A stretch of DNA of 64,000 nt from Miscanthus floridulus (Eukaryota; Streptophyta; Magnoliopsida; Poales; Poaceae): positions 30,381,069 through 30,445,068 of the forward strand of contig NC_089598.1 of NCBI RefSeq assembly GCF_019320115.1, read 5' to 3'. Below are positions 45,514 through 57,659 of the stretch, piece by piece; the first letter of the stretch is position 1; every line of letters begins with the position of its first letter. The notes under the pieces are model-generated. The model was not told the origin of the DNA. It was given only the letters and a program-made list of their open reading frames with translations, and did no database searches. A program made the translations under genes and the position numbers.

Positions 45514-45857
45514 GGGGTGTTTGGTTTATACGTGCTCTACTAAAATTTCTGTCACATCGAATATTTAGACACATGTATGGAGTATTAAATATAGACTAAT
45601 TACGAAACTAATTACACAACTAGCGACTAATTTGCGAGACGAATCTTTTAAGCCTAATTAGTCCATGATTTGACAACGTGATACTACAGTAAACATGTGC
45701 TAATGATAGATTAATTAGGCTTAAAAAATTTGTCTCTTAAATTAGCCTCTATCTATGTAATTGATTTTGTAATTAATTTATATTTAATGCTCTTTATTAA
45801 TATCTAAACATTTGATGTGACATGAATTTTAGGAGCTACTAAAGAACCAAACACCCC
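45514..45857. mobile_element. MITE with GGGGTGTTTGGTTT ends
   Basis: 344 bp with inverted ends GGGGTGTTTGGTT and aaccaaacacccc. The interior (ggagtattaaatatagac, gcgagacgaatctttt) matches the family at 39.3 kb. The flanks do not show a clear target duplication. Confidence 0.75.
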
Positions 45858-48320
45858 CTATATCTCCTCTGCATATGTCAGAAGTAAATGTCGGAGAAGG
45901 AATAATAGTGATTTGATTAGACAGCAGATGTTTATAAAACAAAACTTTAAATGTTTCTAGTACTGATTTTTTTTATCTGGCTTTCAATTTATTACATCGA
46001 CAAATGGTTCAGCTCAAAATCATCAAACAAGGTAATAACACTATTGTAATGGGTGGTACTAAGTCTAGCTCCTGCTCCTAGGATATTAGCTCAAAGTGAC
46101 TGCTGTATCTCCTAGGATATTAGCTCAAAGTCCTTCATGCATCTCTATCAGTCTATTGTACATATGCTTAGTGATACAACAATGTTCTCTCTTTAATGCG
46201 TGTCAAAGCACTTTTTGCACTGTACTTGCACTTAACTCGTACTAGGTGACGATCTGAAATCGAGCTTGGCAGCTTGCAGACATATTTTTAACTGGCGCGT
46301 TTAGTGTTTGACCATCTTCGTTATTACCACGCACATGCCAACGTTGGGAGCTGAGCGGCAAAACCGCAAAACGATCAAATACCGTTGCACGCACGTTTGG
46401 GCTTTGATTGTACTACATCGATGCTCGGCTTATTGACCGGAATAAACATATGCAGGATCAATGCTTTTGTTGGGAAAACAAAACAGAACTCACCACCTCT
46501 TGTGTTTCTTAGGCCCAGCAATTCAGAGTCCGACGACGTCAGCGGCCGTCGATCGCCGGAGAGGAGGAGCAACAGAAGCAAGGGAACGGAGAGCACGCAG
46601 CAACACAACCCCGACAACGACGGGTCGTCCCTCGCGCTTCGCCATGTCTGCGAAATGTCGCCCAATCGGCAATCAGTCCCACCGGCGCGAGCAAGGCTGA
46701 TGAGCAGCAACGAATTCACAGGGAAAGGTTTCGGTACAGGTCAACTGCGTTGTAGGAAGCTCTGCTTGATGTGCCTTCGTGCTCAGCACTACAGTACGTC
46801 TGCTCTCGGAGAATCGTCGTAGGTGCATGCAGCGACGTGCGAAGAATAATGCACTCCACATTTTTTTGGAACATGTTAGCATTACATACATAGAGCGATG
46901 GGTCATTAAGATTTGGCACATATGAATAGCCATCGAAGGCCAGCGACAGTGTAGCACAAATCATTGTGCGACCCGTGCGTTTGGATACGTGCATGTCCAA
47001 TTATGGATGCACGCGGGCCGCCGCATCATCCGCCCAAGATTTCTTTTAACTATACCTGTAGAGCCTGCTAATGCCTGCACTAGTTCCTGCAACGTTCTGC
47101 TGGGCTTTGCGGCAAAAAAGAAGAAGAAAAAAGCAGCAGGTTGCAGACATCTACAGGCGTCTGCATGCTAAATACAACTTATTGTTCCTTTTGGCTAATT
47201 CATTAGTTATTCCAACCATTTAGACTTCTCCATACAACTCAAACATGAACATACCTCAATAGTCATTCACGTGATCATTTCAGATATTCACCACAATCAA
47301 CCACAAAGATTACATGATTTCAAATATTCTTCAATATATAAGTGGCTTTGTCTTCTACTACAGGAATACTCACACCACTGCAGCTTATCACTAGAGTTTT
47401 CTATGATTCCATTTCCAACATCTTCTGAAATTCACCATTCTTCAAAGGGGCACCCCCCAACCCCAAGAAGCCATAGATTGGTGTCACAACCTGTCACAAC
47501 CACCACGAGATTCTACTTTGACATAATTTACATGAACAAGCTAAGCACTGAAGAGGTAGGTACACATAGATAAAGCATTAACAATAGATTTGATGGATAG
47601 CCATATGAGCATACATGCGATTTTTGGAGCATTGGCAGCTACTAAACTAAATATCAGGACTGCAGGGTAGTAAACTACCATAAGAACTGAGCACTGGATG
47701 AAGGTCTTCAAAGAGGAGGCATAAGCAGGACAAGTGAGAATGTCATGGTAGAATGGGCACAATTTCAATCTTGAATTTCTGCAAGAATGCAACATCATTG
47801 TCAAAGCATGCTGCATATAGTGATAACAGTACATTATTCTTTCCAACAACGAAAACTATCCATCAGTGTCACGCATAAAGAAATATTCTACTACTACATG
47901 TTTATCTTATTATTCTACTTTCAATTTCAGTCCAGATGAATAAATACAAATGTACAAAACTGCATTCTACTACTACAGATGCTTGCATTTTAGAACTGCA
48001 AATTGGATTAGAGTCTACTACATATGCTTGAAATTTAGGACGATAACAGGCTACTGAAGAACAACTAAACTGTTTCACTTGGTTTCTACACTGACACACA
48101 CTATTTTTTTCCAGAAAACATGACAAAACATGGAGAGAGAGAGAGAGGCAGCATACCCATGTAGTTGATTCTTATAAAAAATCTTCAATGTTGCCATCTC
48201 GAGTGGTAATTGATATTATATCCAAGTAAGAAGAGCTTACAAAGTTAAAAATGAACATATTTTAACAAATCTAAATGTTTGAAAGCGGACTGAATTCACA
48301 GAAAAAATAAGAAATTATCT
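45858..48320. other. No gene recognised
   Basis: A GC-richer patch at 46.48-46.83 kb is open in several frames on both strands (Arg/Ser-rich plus-strand reading) but shows no domain. A (GA)n run lies near 48132-48146. Confidence 0.35.
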
Positions 48321-48324
48321 GCTG

Positions 48325-49790
48325 ACCGAAGCCAATCCTGGAAGCAAAGTAAAGCCTCAACAGCGTTGCTTGCTAGCCTAGTCCTATGATCATTGACGAT
48401 GCGTTCACTTGTGCTGAAAGCAGACTACATGCCACTACTGGGTACTGTGATGCCTGTATCTTCCACCAGTGTAAAATATCGAAGCTCTCATCATCGCATA
48501 GAAATAGATCAGCATGAAGATATCTATCGAGCTCACCTGATACTTGATTATTTCGGGCGCTGCAGTTGATGTCTCATTTCCTTGTGCAGCAGAAGTGGTG
48601 TTTCCCATCTCAGAAGAATATCCATTGAACAGGTTTCCGAGGGTTTTATCCACTTTAGCAATATGATCACCCGCAAATTCACCATATGCTTGCTTCAAAT
48701 GAAATTCAATAAAGCTAAACTTGAAGCGAGGATCCAAGATAACAGGAATACAGTTGGTCAAGTATGAAATGTCCCAATACTTTTCAAACTTGTTTTGCAC
48801 TTCTAAAACCATAGATAAAAGGGGTGTTTTTTATTTTAATTATTATTCATCTAATACTTGTTTCATACTCCAAATCTCATGAAAATAAAGATTGGCGGTT
48901 GGGTACTTTGAACATGAAACAATTTCGGTAGCTTTTTTTAAAACCTTCAACAACTTGCATATCACAGCCGCTCTTTGCCACTCTTCAGCTGAGGGAGAGT
49001 AAATGTAGTTGGGATCGCTGCCTAACTCATGAAAACCATCCTTAAACGACAAAGCTGACTCTAACATGTCACAAGTCGAGTTCCAACGTGTGGCAACATC
49101 AAGTGAAGGGCGCCTCCACAATTTATCCTTAACTCTCCAATTATTTCCTCAAACTTCTCATTCCTAGATGTTGAACCCTGATGTATTTGACACTCTTCCT
49201 TATATTCTCGATGACACCATCAATTTATTGTAGTCCATCTTTTAGAATGGGATTAATTATGTGAGCAGCACATCTCACATGAAAGTGGTTATCACTAGAA
49301 TGCAGCGTATGCATCTTTACCAAATGTCCTTATAGGAAGTCCATCGATGATTTGTTAACACTCGCATTATCTAGTGTAACACTACACAGTTTGTCCTCAA
49401 TATTGTAAAAACCGTATAGTCTTTATCATTACACTATAAATATTGAAATCATCATGCGGTGTTTTGATCACACAAAATCTAATTATTTTCTTTTGGACCT
49501 TCCAATCGGCATCGATGTAATGGTAAGTTACACAAATATAGCTAGTATGATTACAAGTCCAGATATCAGCCGTTAATGAGAATCTATAGTTGGAATACCG
49601 AAATTCATCTCTGAATGTTGACCTTTGGTTCTTAAAAGCTTCTATACAGTTCTCCTTAATTGTAGTCCTATAAACAAACTCAACAAGTGGATCTAAACTG
49701 GCTGAATAACTATGAAATCCTTCATACTCAACAAAGGAGAAAGGGAGTTCATGAAGAACTATCAATCTAACAAGCTCACACCGAGTTTTC
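48325..49790 (-). pseudogene. hAT transposase (RICESLEEPER/ZBED-like)
   Basis: Minus-strand blocks in order: the start of the RNase-H-like domain (LHELPFSFVEYEGFHSY, RFSLTADIWTCNHTSYICVT, about 49750-49500); a CAAHI-type block (about 49270); WRRPSLDVATRWNSTCDML (about 49115); SCSKYPTANLYFHEIW (about 48905); KFEKYWDISYLTN and VILDPRFKFSFIEF (about 48790-48710); then ELDRYLHADLFL...FDILHWWK and, in another frame, SAFSTSERIVNDHRTRLA and ALLCFQDWLR, the hAT dimerisation domain (about 48535-48335). Frame changes and stops break it. The BED finger and N-terminus are absent; a Copia end lies directly upstream. Confidence 0.85.
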
Positions 49791-49797
49791 TTTGGAT

Positions 49798-49939
49798 TGT
49801 TACGAATAATGAAAGACTCAACTAGATGATTCTATTGAGGCCCAATGGGGGATATATATAGAGTACATGGAGACACAAGAGGGAAACCCTAGACTAGAGA
49901 TATTACACTAATACCCTTGACTCTTATACCTTAACAACA
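49798..49939 (-). mobile_element. Short LTR and 3' end of a Copia-type element
   Basis: A 142-bp LTR, TGTTACG...TAACAACA on the plus strand. The adjoining ccccctctc is a purine tract on the minus strand, so this is the 3' LTR of a minus-strand element whose internal part extends to perhaps 50.35 kb. No partner LTR is found. It interrupts the hAT gene upstream side. Confidence 0.6.
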
Positions 49940-50379
49940 CCCCCTCTCAAATGCAACGTGAATGCATGTCGTTGCATTTGAAGAGTTGGCACTACACACT
50001 AGACTTGAAAAAAAAGACGAATTACATCCAAAAATCCAAAATAGAAGATGTCGTCGAAGCGTACAACTCTTGAACATTGTCGATGTAGAAAATGATCTCC
50101 TCCACAAGAGGCTATTGCCTTCACAACACGTACTTTAGCAAATACCTCAAGTCTTCACAACATAGTACATCAACTCTTCAAATATGAACCTTGATTTGGA
50201 GACTTTGAACTCGACGAAAATAGAGATGTGTCAAATCAAGCAAAAGGAAGCATAGAGAGATTACTGCTGCAAAATGGCAAGTAGTAGGATAGAATTCAAC
50301 GGAGGGGGAGAGGGTCCTCGACCTGACTTCATTCAAATTTGTTTCCCAAGGGGCTAGATGGTTCAAAATACATGGTTGT

Positions 50380-50805
50380 TTTCACGCCACCGCGCTTCAC
50401 AAAGACTCACACACTCTCCTAGAGTTTACATTGCATTTGTGAGTAGATTACACCAGGTAGTTGCGACATGTTCGTCCTTCTCAGGTAGCCTTGCCGCCCA
50501 TAGATTGGCCTCAGTCTTGCACGCGCCCAGTGTCCCTAACAGACTGATTTGCTCGTTTCTAAAAACAAATGCATTTCGGCGCTTCTAGATATGCCAGCAA
50601 CACAGCAAAAGGAAAGTGCCAAACTGGTTCTCTGGAATGTGATCAGGATGTCGTATATTCATCAAATCATTCACGTGCCAGTCGCTGGAAGTGGAGATGC
50701 CCAACGCATCCTAGAAACACCCGGCCCAGGGGCAACTGAAGAGGACATCAGCCAGTGATTCTTCGTCACAGAGGCAAACATCGTAGATCGTGTTTTGATC
50801 AATGG
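50380..50805 (-). pseudogene. LINE-type fragment with zf-RVT domain
   Basis: The minus strand reads a zf-RVT-like module typical of grass LINE ORF2 ends: CLCDEESLADVLFSCPW, FWDALGIS, RHPDHIPENQF, LLLCCWHI, a stop, KRRNAFVFRNE, then EANLWAARLPEKDEHVA. The upstream endonuclease and RT are absent. It ends where the Sirevirus LTR begins. Confidence 0.65.
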
Positions 50806-50809
50806 ATTT

Positions 50810-52057
50810 TGAAAGTGTAATCAAGCTCTAATTGTGGGTTTTTATGATAATGAACACGTAATTAGAGAACTAATGAGATTTATCGAGATGATAAGCAGGG
50901 AATTTATATTTGAGGATGCTACACGAAACGGAGGAGCCCCCAATTACAAATGTTGATGGCTTCAACTCAAAGGAGGTTTAAATTCTTTTATATTTTGAAT
51001 TTGAGTATAGGAAAAGTCATACTATAAAGGAGGACACGATGCTTAAGCTAACATGTGTTACCAAGTGCTCAAACATACACATGCATCCTTAGATTCACAG
51101 CCAAGATAGCCTAAACTTCACTCTTACCCTTGTTGTCTTGACTGGTACGGCACTGCCGCGACTTAAGTGACCGTTGGGGCTGAGGGGTTATTTATACCCA
51201 TCCTCTTCCTCCCCAATGGCTATCTTCTTCCTTCTGCTCATTCCAGCTCATCCAAAAATAGAATAGGAGCTCTCTCTCTCTCCCTCCATTAGTGACCTTG
51301 AGCCCTCAAGCAAATCCATTGATTTTCCCATCAATCCTTGAGAGAAAAGGATCCAAAACTCGATTAGAGAGCAGCTCTATTGATTTCTCAACTCAAAAGA
51401 GCACTTGGTTCACGTTTTGACCGATGGTTGTGTTTGTTACTCTTGGAGTTTGGCTCCTAGCCAGCTAGAGCGTCGCCCGTGGAGCTTGCCAACTTGTATG
51501 GTAGCCCCGAGAGGTTTGTAACCATCTCTTGAAGCTAGTAAACTCGCCCCTCATCTCAAGAGTTAAGTCTCTTGACTTGAGAACGAGAAAGGGTTGGAGA
51601 GCCCTAAGCCTTAGTGGCTAAACTCAACAAGTGGATGTAGGCAAGCCTTGGTGGCGAGCCAAACCACGGGATAAATCATTGTATCTCTTGTGCTTGATTT
51701 ACATTACTTGCATGTCATATTATTGTTGAGGTGATTTCTAGGGTTTCTAGTCGATCTACTTGTGTGTGGTGTTCCTACTACTTCTAGCTCTTGATTTGTG
51801 ACTATCAAACATGCAGTAAGCTAAGAAATTTTTTCGATCTAAGTTTCCGTTCACTGATTTTGAACTATAACTCGAAGTTGTCTGCATGTGCGGCAGTGCC
51901 GCTATTCTGGCCCGGCAGTGCCGCAGTCCGGTAGTGCCGTAGTCCGGCAGTGCCGCCCATCAGAGCGGCAGTGCTGTAGGGTGAAATTGATAAAAAGTTT
52001 GAGTGTTTGTTTTGACAGACCTATTCATCCCCCTCTAGGCCAACCAGAGATCCTACA
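50810..52057 (+). repeat. 5' LTR of the Sirevirus-type element
   Basis: 1248 bp, TGAAAGTG...GATCCTACA. It has the ATTCATCCCCCTCTAGG block near its end and a dyad cluster just before it. Confidence 0.88.
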
Positions 52058-52059
52058 AG

Positions 52060-52071
52060 TGGTATCAAAGC
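52060..52071 (+). promoter_or_regulatory. Primer-binding site
   Basis: TGGTATCAAAGC directly after the 5' LTR. It differs by one base from the usual initiator tRNA-Met complement TGGTATCAGAGC. Confidence 0.85.
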
Positions 52072-52105
52072 GAGGTTACCTCATATACGCTTCACCGCGT
52101 GAGGT

Positions 52106-53842
52106 ATGGAGCCCGGAGGAGGAGTTAGTGGCGTGAAGCCGGTGGATGTCGACACGGACAGCAGCGAGCTGAGCACATCGACAGCAAGCAACACCATACT
52201 ACCACATCTTGAGGCTACCGATGCCGAAAGAGCTCCCAATGATAATGAGAGAAGAAGAAGGAAGGAGACAAGAAAGCTAAAAAGAGAAGCAAGAGAGAAG
52301 GAGGAGGAGCAACAGTTAGAGGAGAAGAAGCAAAGGAAAGAAGAAAGAAGGCTCAAGAGAGAAGCAAGAAGAAAAAGAAGAGAAGCTAGGAAGAAGGAAG
52401 AAGAAGAGAAGGCAACAAGTACATCATCAAGCATATCAAGTAGTTCTGAAGATGAAGATGATGATGAGTCATACCAAGTGTCGAAGGGGAACAAGAAGGA
52501 GAAGAAAGGAAAGGGCAAGGCCAACAACAACAAATATATCGTAGTATCCTTTAACTACTCTTTTATTCCTATGACTAACCATGATCGGAGGTCTTTCATC
52601 AATGTGCCCACGGACAAGTTACCTCATTTCAATGGGACTAACTTTGCTAAGTGGAAGCACTTGATGAGAGCATGTCTTATAGGTCTTCATCCCAGCATTT
52701 GGGAGATTGTTTGCAATGAATTTGAGTCTCCGGTTGATCCCAAGAACCCATCACTAGAAGAGATGAGAATCATTCACCTCAATGGTCAAGCCACAAGTGT
52801 GTTGCTTAGTGCCTTGGATGGTGATGAGTATAATAGAGTGATTAGAGTTGATGTTACTATGCAAATGTGGGACACTTTGCACCTAGCACATGAAGGGGTT
52901 GACAAAGTGAGAAAGGTAAGGATTGATTTGTTGATGTCAACGCTCAACCGGTTTGTAATCTTAGATGGAAAGGTGCCACAAGAGATGTTTGATAGGTTGA
53001 TGACAATGGTGGGCAAGATTAGAGGCTATGGTTGTGATGAGCTAGATGATCACAAAGTTGTCAAGATTATGTTGGAAGCTTATTCACCTAGAAATGAGAC
53101 TGTAGTCACTCTAATTAGAGACAAGAAGAAGTTTGAGTACTTCACACCAAATGATGTACTTGGGAGGATCTTGACCTTTGACATGTAAAGAGAAGAAGCA
53201 AATGAGAGGAAGAAACTTGGAGAATTGCAAGCAAAGCTAGAGGGCATCAAGATCAAAGATGTAGCTCTCAAGGCCAACAAATCAAGCAAGCAAGGCTCTA
53301 CAAGCAAGTCCAAGATCAACCAACAAGCTTCAACTAGCAAGCCTAAAGCAAGCAAGAAAGTTCAAGAAAGAGTGGAGACCATATCATCTTCAAGTGAAAG
53401 TAAAAATGATGATGATCAATATGAGAAGATTGATGATGTTGCTCTCTTTATGAAGAGATTTCACAAGGGGCTAAAGAAGCAAGGCTACAAGGTAGTGAAG
53501 AGAAACTTTCCAAACAATAAAAAGAGGACATGCTACAATTGTGGTAGCACCGATCACTTCATTGCCAAGTATCCATATGAGATCAAGGACAACAAATACA
53601 AGAAAGAGGACAAGGCTGACCGGAGGAAGAGCAAGAAGAACATGGGAGAGGCTCACATTGGGCATGAATGGGACTCAACTAAAGAGAGCACAAGTGAAGA
53701 GGATGAGAAGATTGCAACCGTTGCCATTCACAAGTCATCCTCTACACCAAGGCTCTTCAACAACATGTCAGATGATGACAACTACTCCACTCATATTTGT
53801 CTCATGGCAAAGCGTGAGAAGGTAAAATTCTCCACCTCCTAG
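52106..53842 (+). pseudogene. Sirevirus gag
   Basis: It starts at ATG 52106 (MEPGGGVSGV) with a long charged, Lys/Arg/Glu-rich N-terminal region. The Copia gag core follows (LPHFNGTNFAKWKHLMRACL...SIWEIV). A stop at 53186-53188 is followed by continued coding in the same frame. The zinc knuckle CYNCGSTDHFIAKYP has its last Cys replaced by Tyr. A Ser/Asp-rich tail ends at 53842. The nucleocapsid is thus probably defective. Confidence 0.85.
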
Positions 53843-53889
53843 TGATATCTCTAGTAGTGATATTAGTAATAACTCTAGTGATGATTAAT

Positions 53890-56390
53890 CTAGTGATGAA
53901 GAAATAAATATGATAACTAAAAATTTGGATGGAAAGACCAAATTATTCATCACTAAGCTAATGGAGGATCTAGAGAGTGTCCAAGCCGAGCTAAAATATA
54001 GAGAAGAGACTCTTATCGAACAAGAGGATCTCTACATTGCTAGCAAAGAAGCTCTTGCATTAGAGAGAAGTGAGGTGGAATCCTTGTGTAAGGCCTTGGC
54101 CAAAGAGCAAGAGGACCATGCTATCACAAAGAAAGCAAATAAAGCTCTCAAGAAAAAGTATTGTGACTTGGATGCTAAGCACAAAGAACTTGAGATGCAA
54201 TATGGCATTCTTTGGGATAGCAACTCACATCTCTCTAATGTAAAGGAAACCTCTACTTCCTCCACCAGTCAAGGTTGTGAAAAATGTTTTAATCTTGATT
54301 TGAATGCCTATTCCACTAACCTTACAAACATGGAGGCTATGAGAAAGGAGATTGCTAGGCTCAATGAAATCATTGGAAAAGGGTGGGTGAGTGTGACCCC
54401 ATTCAATGACAAGAAGAATGATAAATCAAAAGGGCCACAATTTAAGCAAGGAAGGCATCCCTTAATCAGGCATGGGCTCGGCCACACAAAAGGAGCCAAG
54501 ACAAATGGAAGAAGGATAGTGAATGGCTATGAGTGTGTGCAGTTTGAGAGGAATGGCAAAATTGGTACAGATCAGCCTGCACAGACCGTGGTAGTGCAGC
54601 GTCCCAGAGCGGCAGTGTCGCACAGCGGTAGTGCCACAGTGAAGGGCGGCAATGCCACGCCCCGCAAAATGGGAAGGCTACCAATTCTGCTCCTGATCAA
54701 ACTAAGCCCAAGAAGAAGGTGTACCAGTAGAAATATATTTTCCAGAAGCCTAAGGAATCATTGTGGGCCACCAAGAACAAGTATGCCTATCAACCAAAGA
54801 CTTATGCACCTCGACAAAGCTTGACAACATGCTTTGTTTTGAAGAACAACAGTAGTGGGAAAATGGTTGCAAAATATGTTGGAAATGAAACCAATATATA
54901 TAGGAATACTTCTATTTGGGTTCCTAAGATCCTTGTGACTAACATGCAAGGCCCCAAGTCAAATTGGGGACCTAAATGTAGCAACTAAACTTATTTTGTA
55001 GGCATACTCCTCCGTTGGATCAAGCTGGGTGCTTGATAGTGGATGTACAAATCATATGACCAAAGAAAGGAGTATGTTCTCATCATATTCACCGATGATG
55101 TACTCAAATGAAAATATTGTCTTTAGAGACAATTCAAAGGGGGATGTGATTGATCTCAGTAAAGTTGCCATAACTCTTGAGCATTCAATTACAAATGTAT
55201 TATATATTGATTCGTTGAGTTATAATTTGTTGTCCGTTTCTCAATTGTGTGAGATGGGTTACAATTGTCTCTTTACGGATAAGGGCGTGGAAGTCTTTAG
55301 AAGGGAGGATTCTTCTATTGTCTTTACGGGTCAATTAAAGAACAAGCTTTACTTAGTTGATTTCAACAAAAGTAAAGCTAAGCTTGAGACTTATTTAATG
55401 GCAAAATCTAGCATGGGTTGGCTTTGGCATTGCCGACTAGCCCATGTTGGGATGAGGAACTTGGCCAAACTTCTAAAAGATGAACACATTCTTGGATTAA
55501 CAAATGTTCACTTTGAGAAAGATAGGATTTGTAGCGCTTGTCAAGCCGAAAAGCAAGTTGGCGTACCTCACCCACCAAACAGCATCATGACCACCAAGCA
55601 ACCATTGGAGCTAATACATATGGATCTCTTTAGACCGATCGCCTACCTAAGTATCGGGGGTAACAAATATGGTCTTGTTATTATTGATGACTATTTTCGT
55701 TTCACTTGGGTATTTTTCTTGCATGACAAGTGCCAAGTTCAAGAGAAGGTGAAGATATTTGTTAGAAGAGCTCAAAAGGAGTTCGGTCTTCCCATCAAGA
55801 AAGTGAGAAGTGACAGTGGGACCGAATTCAAGAATACTCTAGTCGAGGAGTTTCTTAATGAAGAGGGCATCAAGCATGAGTTTTCAACTCCATACACCCC
55901 TCAACAAAATAGTGTAGTAGAGAGGAAGAACCTTACACTCATTGACATGGCAAGGACAATGCTAGATGAGCACAAGATGCCAGACATCTTTTGGTGTGAC
56001 GCCGTCAACACCGCTTTCCATGCCATCAACCGCCTCTACCTACATAAGAAGTTGAAGAAAACTTCATATGAGCTTCTAACTGATAACAAGCCTAAGGTGT
56101 CTTACTTTAAAGTGTTTGGGTGCAAGTGTTTCATACTTATAAAAAACCCAAAACCTCTAAGTTTGCACCTAAAGTTGATGAAGGTTTTCTTCTTGGTTAT
56201 GGATCAAATGAACATGCCTACCGTGTCTTCAACAAAACCTTCGAGAGAGTTGAGATTGCAGTAGACGTGACATTTGATGAATCTAATGGCTCTCAAGTGG
56301 AGCAAGTTGGTTCAAATGTTGTAGGAAAGGAGGATCCACTATGTGAAGCAATCAACCAATTGGTTATTGATGATATTAGACCATAAGAAG
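53890..56390 (+). pseudogene. Sirevirus pol remnant: coiled-coil linker, protease, integrase
   Basis: A coiled-coil region (53910-54260; LMEDLESVQAELKYREETL) is of the kind seen in Sirevirus gag-pol linkers. The protease motif is WVLDSGCTNHMT (about 55027). The integrase has the HHCC part (CRLAHVGMRNLAKLL...CSACQAEK) and catalytic core: D in IHMDLF, D in RSDSGTEFKN and E in VVERKNLTL. After integrase there is a frame change near 56120 and a stop at 56385. No RT (YVDD) or RNase H (DxxH) motif follows anywhere before the 3' LTR. The polymerase part has been deleted, so the element can only move in trans. Confidence 0.85.
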
Positions 56391-56535
56391 ATAAAGTCAC
56401 TGAAGTGGTGGTTTCTCAAGTTGCTGCTGCACCTATTTCCGCTGATGTACCTGATGCTACATGGCAGTGAGATGCTCTCCATCAGTTGTGGATGTGTCGG
56501 AGTCGTCCTGCTCTAGGCCTTGCTAGGAAAAGAAG

Positions 56536-57000
56536 ATGGGGAAGTTTGGGAAGTGGATCAAGGCTATTTTCACCACATGCACCTATGTAGCGAGGATCGC
56601 ATATCAGGACTGGTTGGAGAACCGTGAAGCCAATCGGGAGGCTAGAGAGCGTGTAGGGCTGCCACCTCTTTCTCTAGTTCAGTCACCGCCGAGGTTTGAT
56701 GACCTCCCTAGCCTTTCTGAGATAGATTCAGAGGATGAGGAGGAGGAGGAGCAGGAGCAGCCAGAGCTTGATCCTCACATGAGTTTGAGGTCTACCTTGC
56801 AGTCTATGAGGAGGAGCACCAGGCATGAGCGCCACACTTCGACCAGTCATCATCAAGGGAGGGCGATGGTGTCTTCTTCTTCCTCCTCCTCCTCCTCCTT
56901 CGACAATGATGATGATGGAGAGGAGGACGTTGTGGGTGCTAGTGGAGCTGCTAGTGGGGATGATGTCGATTGGGACAATATCCAAGAGGATGAGGAGTGA
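56536..57000 (+). CDS. 155-residue acidic/Ser-rich ORF of the Sirevirus 3' region
   Basis: An intact ORF, MGKFGKWIKAIFTTCTYVAR..., with a short hydrophobic and basic N-terminus, an acidic stretch of consecutive Glu (EDEEEEEQEQ), and Ser and Asp runs ending in DNIQEDEE. It lies where some Sireviruses carry an extra env-like or unknown ORF, directly after the deleted polymerase. No family was recognised. It is the only unbroken frame of the element. Confidence 0.45.
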   Translation: MGKFGKWIKAIFTTCTYVARIAYQDWLENREANREARERVGLPPLSLVQSPPRFDDLPSLSEIDSEDEEEEEQEQPELDPHMSLRSTLQSMRRSTRHERHTSTSHHQGRAMVSSSSSSSSSFDNDDDGEEDVVGASGAASGDDVDWDNIQEDEE

Positions 57001-57659
57001 GTGTTGGTCTTTCTTCCTTTCTTCTCTTTTTGGTGCTTTATGCCAAAGGGGGAGAAAATTAGAGGGGTCAACAACTTTTTTGATGCCATAGAGAGGAGGT
57101 TGCTGCAGCTAGAGTCATGTTCATATCCGTTTAGAGTAGTCTTTGTTAGGTGAGAGTTTGAGAGTCCATTAGAAACTCTATTTATGTAATAATGCTACTT
57201 AAGTACTTTATATATGTGTAGGATATGGACATATATTAATCTATGTTGTTGCTTGTGATACAATTGTGCTAGAATATATATCTTTATATATATCACATGT
57301 TGTATGGTGTCTGTTCTGATCTGTGTTGTTACAGCAAGTGCGGCAGTGCCACACTCTAGTGCGGCAGTGCCGCACCCAACTATAACAGCAAAATATGTTG
57401 TGCATAAACTGTCATTTGCATCATGTTTTACATACCTGATATAGTATGCGGCACCCCACAGGAGCATGGATGTAGGGGGAGCCCCATCACTTTCACTAAA
57501 ATGTGAATCTTGGCTTCTTATGCCAATTTGAGAATTCAATTCTCTATTCACACATTTAGGGGGAGGCTCTACACCCATGGCTTGAAAAATCTTAGTATTC
57601 ATTTCATATCTTTTGTAAGCTTTAATTGGGTTGTCATCAATCACTAAAAAGAGGGAGAT

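Noticed and set aside
46385..46822. Plus-strand 146-codon frame, Arg/Ser-rich
   Set aside because: Competing open frames on both strands, no domain, no splice or promoter support; not called as a gene.
52081..52533. Minus-strand Ser/Leu-rich frame of 150 codons
   Set aside because: Antisense of the Lys/Glu-rich Sirevirus gag start.
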